A DNA stretch of 64,000 bases from Ornithinimicrobium flavum (GTDB lineage Bacteria > Actinomycetota > Actinomycetes > Actinomycetales > Dermatophilaceae), in the NCBI RefSeq assembly GCF_004526345.1, contig NZ_CP038213.1:1860001-1924000 (forward strand), written 5' to 3'. The notes under the pieces are model-generated. The model ran no database searches. It saw only the letters and a program-made list of their open reading frames with translations, and was not told where the DNA came from. How positions within the stretch are numbered: position 1 is the stretch's first letter; each line of letters begins with the position of its first letter. This document shows, piece after piece, positions 44,447-55,623 of this stretch. A program made the position numbers and the translations under genes.

Positions 44447-45658
44447 CTGACCGTCCTGGGGTCCCTCGGGCCCTTCCTGCTCGGTGCCCAGGCGGTGCTC
44501 ATGCAGCAGGACCTGGGGTTCGGGGCGGCCCGGCTGGGTCTGGGCGTCAGCGTCTTCTTCGGGGTGGCCGCGCTGAGCACCATCCTGGGGATCGGTGCTT
44601 TCACCCGGCTGGGCCGGCGGGTGGGTCTGGTGACCGCCGGAGGCCTCGTGGGTGCCGGCGGACTGTTCATCGCGACCGTCGCCGACGGCTGGTGGGCGCT
44701 CGCCCTGGGCATGGCCGTTCTCGGCCTGGCGAACGCCGCGTGCCAGGGCACCGCCAACGCTGCGGTCTCCACCGCACTGCCCCAGCACCGACGCGGTCTG
44801 GGCTTCGGGATCAAGCAGAGCGCGGTGCCGCTGGCCATCATGTTCGGGGGGCTGGCCGTGCCCACCACCACGGTGCTCTTCGGCTGGCGCAGCACCTATC
44901 TGATCATCGGCCTCGTCGGCCTGGTCGTCGCCCTGGTGGGCCTGCTGCGGCGGGTGCCCGAGCCGGCTCCCGCACCCCGTGGGCGGAGTGGACCGCCGGC
45001 CGACAGTGCGCCCGTGCGTCCTCTGGTGATGTGCGGCCTGAGCATGATGTTCGCCAACGCCGGGGCCAACTTCTCGGGTGCCTACCTGGCCAGCTGGGCC
45101 TACGGGGTGGGCCTCACGGTGGAGGAGGCCGGGCTGCTGCTCGCGGTCGGAGCCGGCAGTTCGGCCCTGATGAGGGTTCTGGTCGGCCACGGGGCGGACC
45201 GCCGCCACGGCCGCAACCTTCCGGTGGTGGCCGGCCTGATGCTCTCGGGGGCCGGGTGCCTGGCGATCCTCGCCGCCGTCCCGCAGGTGTGGACCGTACT
45301 GATCTTCGGCTCGCTGGCTTTCGCGGTCGGCTGGTCGTGGCCCGGACTCCTCCTCTACGCGGTGGCGCGACTGGGGCGCGACGCCCCCGCCCAGGCATCC
45401 TCCCTGGTGCAGGCCGGGGCCTTCGCCGGCGGGGCCCTCGGTCCGGCGGCCTACGGGCTGGTGGTCGCCCTGATCGGCTTCCAGGCCGGTTGGTTCGTCG
45501 CCTCCGCCAGCTTCGTCCTGGCCGCCGTTCTGCTCCTGATCGCCCGCCAAGGGTTCGTGCGTGACCTGCAGGTCCGTCCGCCCAGGACACCCTTCGGCTA
45601 CGGCGGGGGCCACGACCGACCGCGCTACACCACCAGATCGCCGGACACGTCCCCGTAG
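44447..45658 (+). pseudogene. MFS transporter lacking its N-terminus, joined to an IS21 end
   Basis: From RFGLTVLGSLGPFLLGAQAV the sequence is a normal 12-helix MFS protein (GIGAFTRLGRRVGLVTAGGL, AVPLAIMFGGLAVPTTTVLF, VGHGADRRHGRN), similar to CynX/NimT-type or uncharacterised exporters. Its natural start and first residues are missing because the IS21 fragment abuts it. The frame is open upstream to 44282, so translation from within the IS is possible. VOC follows after nine bases. Confidence 0.75.
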
Positions 45659-45667
45659 GAGAACACG

Positions 45668-46051
45668 ATGCTGATCACCGCCCTCGACCACCTGGTCATG
45701 ACCTGCTCCGACGTGGACCGGACCATCGACTGGTACACACGGGTGCTGGAGCTGCCCGTCATCACGTACGGTCCCGGCCGGCGCGCCCTCCTCGTCGGGC
45801 AGCAGAAGATCAACCTGCGTCCAGCGGTGGGGTCCGACGACTGGCTCACCGGTGCCACCTCCACACCAGGTGACCAGGACCTGTGCTTCCTCACCGACCT
45901 CTCGCCCCAGCAGGTGCTGGAACGGCTCGCGGCACTCGGTGTCGAGGTGACGAACGGGCCGATCACGCGCGACGGCGCACGCGGCACCCTCCGTTCCGTC
46001 TACTGCCTCGACCCTGACGGCTCGCTCGTCGAGATCTCGTCCTACGAGTGA
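45668..46051 (+). CDS. VOC family protein
   Basis: 127 residues: MLITALDHLVMTCSDVDRTI, DWYTRVLELPVITYGPGRRA, LLVGQQKINLRPA and SVYCLDPDGSLVEISSYE. Both halves of the beta-alpha-beta pattern and the two metal-ligand positions (His8, Glu near the end) are present, as in virulence/lactoylglutathione-lyase-like VOC proteins. AGGAG precedes the start. Likely one transcript with the MFS gene. Confidence 0.85.
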   Translation: MLITALDHLVMTCSDVDRTIDWYTRVLELPVITYGPGRRALLVGQQKINLRPAVGSDDWLTGATSTPGDQDLCFLTDLSPQQVLERLAALGVEVTNGPITRDGARGTLRSVYCLDPDGSLVEISSYE

Positions 46052-46093
46052 CCGCATCGCCCGCCAGGTCCCCAGGTGGGCGCCCTGGGCCGG

Positions 46094-47946
46094 TCAGGAG
46101 CGAGGGACGCGCGCACCCGCGAGGACGCCGCCGACGAAGGCGGTGACGCAGCCGGCCAGCACGAGGGCGGCGCCAGGCGCATACCGGACCGTCTCGCCCA
46201 GGGTCAGCGACGCCAGGAAGAGCACCAGGAGGACGGCGCAGAGTGCCGCGGCCCCTCGGGTCAACCGGCCCGTCGACCCGGTCAGGCCGAAGAGGACCAG
46301 CACGGCGAGCAGGATGCTGACCCACCCTGCCCTGACGATGGCGTTGATCGGCGCGAGCAGTCCTTGCTCCTCGAGGAAGGGGCGGGCCCACCGCGCCCGT
46401 TGACCCAGAGGTCGTCGAAGGGGGTGAAGTGGGTGACCAGCGCGTCGTAGGTCCACCCGATCCCCGTCGGCGGCGGGACCGTGGTCCACGGGAGCACTGA
46501 CCCCAGCACCATCGCGACGGCCCCCAGGACGGTCAGGACGGCCCTGATGACGGGCCGCCGGTCGGAGCCGGCCTGCTCGAAGGTGCCGTCCGCCTCCCGG
46601 ACCGTCTCACCGTTCCACACCGCCACGGTGACCAGCCGTGTGCACGTCTGCCCGACGTCCGGGCGGGGTGCCGTCATCGTGAGGTGCACACCCTCGGTCC
46701 GACCCGGAGGCACCTCCACCCGGTCCGCCGACAGCGAGAACCGGACCACCCCCTCGTCGTCGTCCACCGAGAGCTCCACCCACTGGGGTCGCGTGCCGGC
46801 CCGGTTGTCGAGGACGACGGTGGCGTGGCCGACCGCACCGTCCTTCACCCGGACGACGGAGGGATCCAACCGAACGGACACGGGCGGGTCCACCACGGGC
46901 GCGGAGGAGGTCTGGACGAAGGTGGCGCGGGCCTCGTACTCCGACCGTCCGTCCACCGCCACCACGTTCAGCGTGCGGGTGAGCTGCTCACCCGGCTCCG
47001 GCAGCGGTGCGTCCACGCGCAGCCGCGCGGCCACCGCGCCGCCCGGGGGCACCTCCAGGTGCTCCGGGGTGAACCCGAAGCGGGCGGCCAGCTCCGGGTC
47101 GCTGCCCGTCAGGTGCACCCGGCGCACCTCGTTGCTCCGACGGTTGTCCACGATCACCCGGAACAGCGCCGTGGTCGAGTCCCTCGCCCGGAGGGTGCTC
47201 GGCTCCAGGCGCAGCTGGGGCGGGGCGGCAACGGCACCCACGACCAGGTCGACCCCGACGTCCCGGCGGAGCTCCAGGGCCGACTCGGCCTGGACGCGCA
47301 GCCGCAGCCGGGCCCGCTGCACCGGCACCAGGTCCTCCGGTCGGATGCTGAGGTGCACCAGGACCTGCTCGTCCGCTCCGGGCAGCAGCTCCACGCGACC
47401 GTCGACGACGACCAGCCAGGGGGGAGCGTTGACGACGGTGACGTCGTAGGCCTGCACGATGGTGGAGGTGTTGACCACCCGCACCGCGGCGGCCGCTGGT
47501 GGACCACCGGGGGTCACGACGACCTCCGCCCCCAGGGCCTGCGCCTGCAGGCCCCTGTCCAGGTCCTCCTCATCCTCCGGGCCGGGTCGTCCGGGCAGCC
47601 GGAACACCGTCGTCGGGTCCTGCGGCTGCGCCCTGGGTCGATCCTGCGGCGGCCGGGGCCTCGTGCGGTCGTAGCCGGCGCGCGCGTGCTGCGGCACGGG
47701 GAACCGTGGCAGGCCGGCATCCTTTCCCGACTCTCCGGCGGCCGCCTCCTCCTGGGCGCCGCCCTCGGGCGAGCTCGGGGGGACCGGCTCGTGCCGGACC
47801 CGCTCCGCGACGGGCTCGTCGAGCAGGACCAGGCCCGTGGGCTCGTCCTCGTCGTCCCAGCCCAGGTAGGCGCCGCAGAAGGTGCAGAACTGGGCCCGGC
47901 CGGGGTTGCGTTCCCCGCAGACGGTGCACGGCTCGTCGGTCACCAT
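46094..47946 (-). CDS. Zinc-ribbon membrane protein with DUF-type beta repeats, frame broken near the C-terminus
   Basis: From the ATG at 47944-47946: CTVCGERNPGRAQFCTFCGA (zinc ribbon), a Pro-rich acidic linker, then three or more beta-sandwich repeats (TVVNAPPWLVVVDGRVELL; VRLDPSVVRVKDGAVGHATV) like COG1470-type domains, and a transmembrane helix (IRAVLTVLGAVAMVLGSVLP). Near 46390 the frame shifts; the continuation RPFLEEQGLLAPINAIVRAG, VSILLAVLVLFGL and two more helices lies one base over. Function unknown; possibly envelope sensing. Confidence 0.7.
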
Positions 47947-48133
47947 CCACCCCCTCGTGGGCCTTCGCGCATCACGCACCTCCAGGTGTCCGGCACCGAC
48001 AGCCTGGCAGCCTCGGGCACCGCCCGGCAGGGACCCTCAGCCACCCTCGGGGGCAACGCCACTGGCCCCTTGGGGCACCGCAGGACCCACATTCCCAGGA
48101 TGCCGTCGGCGGACGCCGTTAGGCTGCGCGGTC

Positions 48134-49276
48134 ATGAGGACGGGCAGCCCGGGATGGCGGATCGGATCGATCTCCGGCGTGCCGGTCTACCTCGGTCGCA
48201 GCTGGGTGCTGGTCGCCCTGCTCATGGTGGCCATCTTCGGGCCCACCGTGGACCGGCTCGTGCCGGGCCTCGGTGCGGGGGCGTATGTCGTCGCCCTAAT
48301 CTTCGCGCTGCTCCTGCTGGTGTCGGTCCTCGTGCACGAGGCCGCCCATGCCGTCGTCGCCCAGCGGGTGGGCTTCAGGGTCTCCAGGATCGTGGCCGAC
48401 TTCTGGGGCGGGCACACCGCGCACGACGGGGCCGGGGGCACACCGGGGCGCAGCGCGGCGGTCGCGGTCGTCGGGCCCCTGTCGAACGGCGTGCTGGCGG
48501 TCCTCGGCTGGTGGCTCTTCAGCGCGCTCGCCTCCCAGCCCCCGGGTATGGCGCCGGGCGAGTTCGGCGGGTCGACGACCAGTGCCGTGCTCTTCCTGCT
48601 CGCCTACGCCTTCGCCTGGGCCAACACCTTCGTGGGTGTCTTCAACCTGGTGCCGGGGCTCCCGCTCGACGGCGGCTTCCTCCTGGAGGCCCTGGTCTGG
48701 AAGGTCAGCGGCAACCGCCATCTCGGCACCATGGTCGCGGGGTGGGCCGGGCGGATGCTCGTGGTCCTCGTCGCGATCTACGCGCTCCTCCCCGTGCTCC
48801 AGGGCCAGCAGGTCTCGCTGACGCGGGTGCTGTGGGCCGTCATCATCGGCGCCTTCCTCTGGCAGGGCGCGAGCCAGGCCGTGACGGTGGGCCGGCACGG
48901 GGCGATCTCCTCCCGCCGCACCGTCGGGGAGGCGGCGCTGCGGCCGGGCGTGGTGCCGGCGGACACGCTCCTGGGGTCCGTGCCCTGGCCCGAGCACCCG
49001 ATCTGGGTCGTGACGGGTGCGGACGGCAGGGCGGACGGCGTGGTGGACCCCCGCTCGCTGCAGCAGGTGCCCGTCGAGGCACGCGCGCGCACGGCGGTGT
49101 CCGCGGTCGCCGTCCGCCTCCCTGCGGGCTGGGCCGTCGAGATGGATCCGCAGACCCGCCTGGACACGGTCATCGAGGTCATGCGCTCCAGCGGCTCCGG
49201 CGTGGTGGGCCTGCTGGACCCGTCCGGGAGACCGTGGGGGGTCGTCATGGCCGACGCCCTGACCCGGCGCTCGTAG
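48134..49276 (+). CDS. Site-2 protease family intramembrane metallopeptidase
   Basis: 380 residues with six hydrophobic segments. The zinc site is LVSVLVHEAAHAVVAQRVGF (HExxH near residue 68) and GVFNLVPGLPLDGG near residue 171 (third ligand Asp). A CBS-like C-terminal region ends GVVGLLDPSGRPWGVVMADA. It corresponds to the Rip3/SpoIVFB-like group that cleaves membrane-bound regulators. Its usual actinobacterial neighbour is trmI, as here. Confidence 0.9.
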   Translation: MRTGSPGWRIGSISGVPVYLGRSWVLVALLMVAIFGPTVDRLVPGLGAGAYVVALIFALLLLVSVLVHEAAHAVVAQRVGFRVSRIVADFWGGHTAHDGAGGTPGRSAAVAVVGPLSNGVLAVLGWWLFSALASQPPGMAPGEFGGSTTSAVLFLLAYAFAWANTFVGVFNLVPGLPLDGGFLLEALVWKVSGNRHLGTMVAGWAGRMLVVLVAIYALLPVLQGQQVSLTRVLWAVIIGAFLWQGASQAVTVGRHGAISSRRTVGEAALRPGVVPADTLLGSVPWPEHPIWVVTGADGRADGVVDPRSLQQVPVEARARTAVSAVAVRLPAGWAVEMDPQTRLDTVIEVMRSSGSGVVGLLDPSGRPWGVVMADALTRRS

Positions 49277-50396
<1,120 letters not shown>

Positions 50397-50511
50397 GGCT
50401 TCGTAGGGTTGCAGGCACCTGGCGACGGCGCCCGGGCGACCACGGCCCGGCCGCGTGCGCGACCTCATACTCGGGGGGTGTCGTCGCTCCGACCCACGAG
50501 ATGGAGCACCG

Positions 50512-53327
50512 ATGAGACGTCCCCCTGCCCTGGCCGCCTGCCTGGCCGTCCCCCTGTCCGTCGCCCTGCTGATGCCCGGCGGTGCGGCCGCGTCCCCGGA
50601 CGCGGCGTCCGGGGACACGGCGGAGGGCGCGTCCTTCTTCCTCACCGAGCCCACCGACGCCGACCCGGTGACGGTCGCCGTCGACCTGCTGCGGCTGAAG
50701 GCAGGGAGCTACGGCGTGGCCGCCGCCGACCTCGCCGACCTGCAGGTGCTCTCGCAGCACACCTCCGACCACAACGGCGTCACCTACGTCAACCTGGTCC
50801 AGCACTACCAGGGCCGCGAGGTCCTGGGGGTGTCGCCACCGTCAGCGTGACCAGGGACGGCGTGGTCCTGCACGCCGCCGAATCGCTCGTCGCCAACCTC
50901 CGGGAGGCCGGAGGCGACGTCGTGCTCGACGCGCCCGACGCGCTCGGCGCCGCGGCGGAGGAGCTGGACCTGGCCCCCCGATCCGCCCGGGTGAAGAGCC
51001 GCGCCGGAGGGGCCGAGCAGGAGACCGTCCTGTCCGCCGCCGGCGTCTCGGAGCAGGACGTCCCTGCGCGTCTGGTCTGGCAGCCCACCGAGGACGGGCT
51101 CCGCCTGGCCTGGGAGGTCGTCATCGACGAGGAGGGCGCCGCCCACCTGTGGCAGGTCACGGTCGACGCGCAGACCGGGGAGACGCTGGAGGTCCAGGAC
51201 TGGACCGACCACGACCACGCCGGCCACCTGCAGGGACTGGCCCGAGACCCGATGGCCTTCGCCCACACGGCCTCCGTCCAGCTGCCGACCGGGGTCGCCG
51301 ACCCCGACGAGTACTCCACACCCACCCCGGTCCAGGACGGCTCCAGCTACCGCGTCTTCGCCTTCCCCAAGGAGAGCCCCAACGACGGGGACCGGTCCGT
51401 GGTCTCCAACCCCGCCGACGCGGTGGGTTCGCCCTTCGGATGGCACGACACGGACGGGCAGCCGGGCGCCGAGCACACGACCACGCGGGGCAACAACGCG
51501 CACGCCTACACCGACCGGGACAACAACGGCGTGCCGGACCCGGGCAGCGACCCGGACGGCGGCGCGTCGCTGAACTTCGACTTCCCGCTGGACCTGGACG
51601 AGCACGCCCTCAACCACGCCGACGCGGCGGTCACCAACCTCTTCTACGCCAACAACGTCATCCACGACGTGCTCCACCGCTACGGCTTCGACGAGGCCGC
51701 CGGCAACTTCCAGGTCACCAACTACACCGACGAGGGCGTCGGGGGCGACGACGTCCGGGCCGAGGCGATGGACGGCGGCGGCGTCAACAACGCCAACTTC
51801 TCCACCCCGGCGCGCGACGGCGGCCGCCCCCGTATGCAGATGTACCTCTGGCCCGGGGCACAGTTCGGCATGCCGAACGGCGTGACCGTGGGCACGGGTG
51901 AGGACGCCACGACCTACGACGCCAACTTCGCCTTCTTCACCCCGGCACCGACCAACGCCGGACTGCCCGGTGAGCCGGTCGTCGTGGAGGACAGCTGCTC
52001 GGCCTTCGAGGCACCGGGGGCCATCGTCGTCACCGCCCGCACCTCGAGCTGCGCGCCGGCCACGCAGGTCGCCAACGCCGAGGCCGGCGGGGCGCTCGCC
52101 GTGGTCATCAGCCACAACCAGCCGACCAACCCCGACAGCCCGGCACCGCCGCGGCTGACGGGGTCGATGGACCCGGCCGTCGGCATCCCGGCCGTGTCGA
52201 TCACCCAGGAGGATGGCGTCGCCCTGCGGGAGCAGATCGCCGACGGGGCGAGCGCGGCGTCGGTCCACAAGATCTCGACCCACCCCGGCATCCGCGACGG
52301 GGACTACGAGAACGGCATCATCATCCACGAGTACGGCCACGGGGTCTCCAACCGGCTCACCGGCGGTCCGAACATCAACTGTCTCTCCGGCCAGGAGCAG
52401 ATGGGTGAGGGCTGGAGCGACTACCTGGCGATCACCATGCTCATGGACCCCGCCGTCGACCGGCCCGAGCAGGCCCGAGGCATGGGTCCGTACGCGCTCT
52501 TCCAGGACGACCGCAGCGGCAACGGCATCCGCCCGCGGCCGTACTCCCGCAACATGGAGATCCAGCCCTTCACCTACGACCGCATCAGGACCGGTGGCTG
52601 GCTCGAGGGGGCGACCCTCGCGGCACCCCACGGTGTCGGTCACGCCTGGGCCGCTACGTTGTGGGACCTCAACTGGGACCTCGTCGACAAGCACGGCTTC
52701 AGCCCGAACCTCTACACCGAGTGGGACGCGGCCGGCAACACCCGGGCGCTGCAGTACGTCATGGACGGGATGAGCATCCAGGGCTGCCGCCCCGGCTTCG
52801 TCGACGGCCGCAACGGCATCATCGCCGCGGCCGAGGCCGTGGGCGGGGAGGACACCTGCAACGTGTGGGCGACCTTCGCGCGCCGTGGCCTGGGCTACAG
52901 CGCGGTCCAGGGCACCTCGGCCGACCGCAACGACAACGTCGAGGCCTTCGACGTGCCGCCGACCTGCGAGGCGCCCGGTGAGGGCTTCCTGAGCCCGCTG
53001 TCCGACACCGCCCTCAACACGGTCCGGGCCGGGAGCACCACCCCCGTCCGGTTCAACCTCGGTGGCGACCTCGGCGCCGAGCCGCTGCGCGCGGCGCACT
53101 CGCCGATGATCCAGGAGATCAGCTGCGACACCAGGGAGCCGATCCAGTACGCCATCACGGTGCCGACCGACACGACCGGCAACCGGGGCCTGAGCTACAG
53201 CCGTGGCCAGGACCGCTACCAGTACACCTGGAAGCCGGCGGACTCCCTCGCGGGCAGCTGCCAGCAGATGATCATCACGCTGGAGGACGGCACGCAGCAC
53301 CGGGCGGACTTCCGCATCACCGGCTGA
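50512..53327 (+). CDS. Secreted M36 (fungalysin) metallopeptidase, frame broken near residue 105
   Basis: Signal peptide ([20 protein letters not shown]), then an FTP propeptide ([17 protein letters not shown]). After the G5 run at about 50825-50829 it continues one frame over as [19 protein letters not shown]. The peptidase has [17 protein letters not shown] (zinc His residues and catalytic Glu, near residue 605) and [11 protein letters not shown] (third ligand), with an inserted PA-type domain ([17 protein letters not shown]) and a C-terminal beta domain. A secreted zinc protease for peptide nutrition. One base restores the full-length protein. Confidence 0.9.
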
Positions 53328-53349
53328 CCCGGCCCGGCCGCCCGACCCC

Positions 53350-53391
53350 GGCCCCCGTCGACCTCACCACCTGGTGGGGCCGACGGGGGCC
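53350..53391. terminator. Bidirectional hairpin terminator
   Basis: GGCCCCCGTCG (53350-53360) pairs with CGACGGGGGCC (53381-53391), and the loop region CCTCACCACCTGGTGGGG pairs further. It lies exactly between the convergent M36 peptidase and lipoprotein genes. There is no clear T run, as is common in high-GC bacteria. Confidence 0.7.
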
Positions 53392-53400
53392 ACGTCGTGC

Positions 53401-53880
53401 TCAGGGCTCCACGACCACGCGGATCTCCACCGTCCCGTCCGGCCCGTCCACCCGCACGACGGCCTCGCCCGCCCCGAGGGCGAGCAGGCCGTGCTCGGCA
53501 TACCCCGGGTCGGCGAAGTGGTCGACGGGCACGAGCTCCACCACGCCGGGGTCCGAGACCTCCGGCGGGGTCGCGTCCCAGGGCGGCGGCAGGCGCAGGG
53601 TCGCCTCCTCGCCGGCACGCAGCCGCAGGGTCGCACCGTCGTCGTCGGGGGTGAGCACCGCGCCGGGGCCCAGGTCGGTCGTGCGGTCCTCGGGCATGGT
53701 CCCCCCGTCGTCGGTGGTGGTGGCCGGCCCCGACGTGGTCGTGCCGGCACCGTCGGCCGGACCGGCTCCGGTGGTGACCGGGCCGGAGGTCGTGCCGGTG
53801 CCGCACCCGGCGAGCGTCGTGACGGCCAGTGCGAGACCGGCGAGCACGACCGTGCCGCGGGGAGCGGGCGGGAGCGTCAT
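53401..53880 (-). CDS. Lipoprotein of unknown function
   Basis: 159 residues from the ATG at 53878-53880: [20 protein letters not shown], lipobox TTLAGC, a Thr/Gly-rich linker, then [40 protein letters not shown] and [16 protein letters not shown]. The last 100 residues look like a small beta-sandwich of the chagasin/protease-inhibitor-like kind ([14 protein letters not shown]); this is a guess. It is divergent from arc, with 36 bp between the starts. Confidence 0.7.
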   Translation of the reverse strand: MTLPPAPRGTVVLAGLALAVTTLAGCGTGTTSGPVTTGAGPADGAGTTTSGPATTTDDGGTMPEDRTTDLGPGAVLTPDDDGATLRLRAGEEATLRLPPPWDATPPEVSDPGVVELVPVDHFADPGYAEHGLLALGAGEAVVRVDGPDGTVEIRVVVEP

Positions 53881-53916
53881 ACCCTGGGAATCTACCGCCC
53901 ACCTGAAGGAGGACCG

Positions 53917-55584
53917 GTGACCCAACCGTCGACCGGCAGCCAGACCAGTGCCACCGAGCGGCACCTGCAGCAGCAGGTCCGCACGCTCACGGGGCGCCTG
54001 GCCGAGGCGAAGGCGCACAACGACCAGCTGACGAGCACGCTCACCAGGACGCGGGAGCAGATCGTGGCCCTCCGGGAGGACCTGGACGCGATGGCCGCCC
54101 CGCCGTTGTCCTTCGGCCAGGTGCTACGCCTCGTGGGCGACGGCACGGTGGACCTGTCGGTCGCGGGGCGCCGCATCCGGACGAAGGTGTCCTCCGAGGT
54201 CGACACCGACGAGCTGCGGCCCGGGCGCGAGGTGTTGCTCAACGAGGCGCAGGCGGTGGTCGCCGTCGCGACCTACGAGCGCGCCGGCGAGGTCGTCATC
54301 TGCAAGGAGCTGCTGGACGACGAGCGTGTGGTGGTCGTGGTGCGGGGGGAGGACGAGAGGGTCTGCCGGCGCGCCGGCTCCCTGCGCGAGGAGAAGGTGT
54401 GCGTGGGCGACGCCCTCCTCCTAGACACCCGCAACGGTTTCGTCACCGAGCGGATCCCACGACCGGAGGTGGCCGAGCTGGTGCTGGAGGAGGTGCCGGA
54501 CATCTCCTACGACGACATCGGCGGGCTCACCGGGCAGATCGAGCAGATCCGGGACGCCGTGGAGCTCCCCTTCCTGCACCACGAGCTCTACGAGCAGCAC
54601 CAGCTGCGGGCTCCGAAGGGCGTGCTGCTCTACGGCCCGCCGGGGTGCGGCAAGACGCTCATCGCCAAGGCGGTCGCGGCCTCCCTGGCCCGGCAGTCGG
54701 CGGAGCGACGCGGCACGGGCGACTCCCGCAGCTACTTCCTCAACATCAAAGGTCCCGAGCTGCTCAACAAGTACGTGGGTGAGACCGAGCGGCACATCCG
54801 CCTGATCTTCCAGCGGGCCCGCGAGAAGTCGGCCCTCGGCGACCCGGTCGTCGTCTTCTTCGACGAGATGGAGTCGCTCTTCCGCACCCGCGGCTCCGGC
54901 GTCTCCTCCGACGTCGAGACCACGATCGTGCCGCAGCTGCTGGCCGAGATCGACGGCGTCGAACGCCTCGACAACGTCATCGTCATCGGCGCCTCCAACC
55001 GCGAGGACATGATCGACCCCGCGATCCTGCGGCCCGGCCGCCTCGACGTGAAGATCAAGATCGAGCGCCCCGACGCCGAGGCCGCCCGCGACATCTTCAC
55101 GAAGTACCTCACCGTCGACGTCCCCCTCCACGCCGACGAGCTGGCCCGGCACGGCGGGAACCGCGAGGCCACGGTGGCGGCGCTCATCGACGGCGTGGTC
55201 GGACGGATGTATGCCGTCACCCCCGAGAACGCCTTCCTCGAGGTCACCTACGCCGGTGGTGACCGGGAGGTGCTCTACTTCCGGGACTTCGCGTCCGGCG
55301 CGATGATCCACAACATCGTGGACCGGGCCAAGAAGCGCGCGATCAAGGCGTGGCTGACCGACGGGGAGTCGGGCCTGCGGGCCGAACACCTGGACCGGGC
55401 CTACCTCGACGAGTTCAAGGAGAACGAGGACCTCCCGAACACCACCAACCCCGACGACTGGGCCCGGATCTCGGGCAAGAAGGGGGAGCGGATCACCTAC
55501 ATCCGCACCCTCGTCGGCGGTGCCGGGGGCGTCTCGCCCGGCCGGTCGGTCGACCCGGGTGCGGGCCAGGGGCGGCACCTGTAG
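53917..55584 (+). CDS. arc: Proteasome-associated AAA+ ATPase ARC/Mpa, atypical C-terminus
   Basis: 555 residues from a GTG preceded by AAGGAGG. The N-terminal coiled coil ([18 protein letters not shown], the Pup docking part) is followed by two OB domains and the AAA domain (Walker [16 protein letters not shown], Walker [13 protein letters not shown], arginine-finger region [14 protein letters not shown]). The end is [10 protein letters not shown], whereas proteasome-dependent ARC/Mpa proteins end GQYL, whose penultimate Tyr opens the 20S gate. It unfolds pupylated proteins; coupling to a 20S core is doubtful here. Confidence 0.93.
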   Translation: MTQPSTGSQTSATERHLQQQVRTLTGRLAEAKAHNDQLTSTLTRTREQIVALREDLDAMAAPPLSFGQVLRLVGDGTVDLSVAGRRIRTKVSSEVDTDELRPGREVLLNEAQAVVAVATYERAGEVVICKELLDDERVVVVVRGEDERVCRRAGSLREEKVCVGDALLLDTRNGFVTERIPRPEVAELVLEEVPDISYDDIGGLTGQIEQIRDAVELPFLHHELYEQHQLRAPKGVLLYGPPGCGKTLIAKAVAASLARQSAERRGTGDSRSYFLNIKGPELLNKYVGETERHIRLIFQRAREKSALGDPVVVFFDEMESLFRTRGSGVSSDVETTIVPQLLAEIDGVERLDNVIVIGASNREDMIDPAILRPGRLDVKIKIERPDAEAARDIFTKYLTVDVPLHADELARHGGNREATVAALIDGVVGRMYAVTPENAFLEVTYAGGDREVLYFRDFASGAMIHNIVDRAKKRAIKAWLTDGESGLRAEHLDRAYLDEFKENEDLPNTTNPDDWARISGKKGERITYIRTLVGGAGGVSPGRSVDPGAGQGRHL

Positions 55585-55603
55585 AAGTTTTCCTCGCCTA
55601 CAC

Positions 55604-55623
55604 TCGTGAACATGCGTTCACGA
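55604..55623. promoter_or_regulatory. Palindromic operator over the MFS start codon
   Basis: TCGTGAACATGCGTTCACGA: 8-bp perfect arms TCGTGAAC/GTTCACGA around ATGC. The ATG of the transporter is inside it (55612-55614). A TACACT box at about 55598 fits a -10, so the transcript would be nearly leaderless and a TetR dimer bound here would block transcription. The likely ligand-responsive repressor is the tetR gene at the end of the same unit. Confidence 0.7.

Noticed and set aside
50805..53300. Open minus-strand frame of 831 codons
   Set aside because: Exactly antisense to the M36 peptidase, whose motifs are unmistakable; no start signal or family features.
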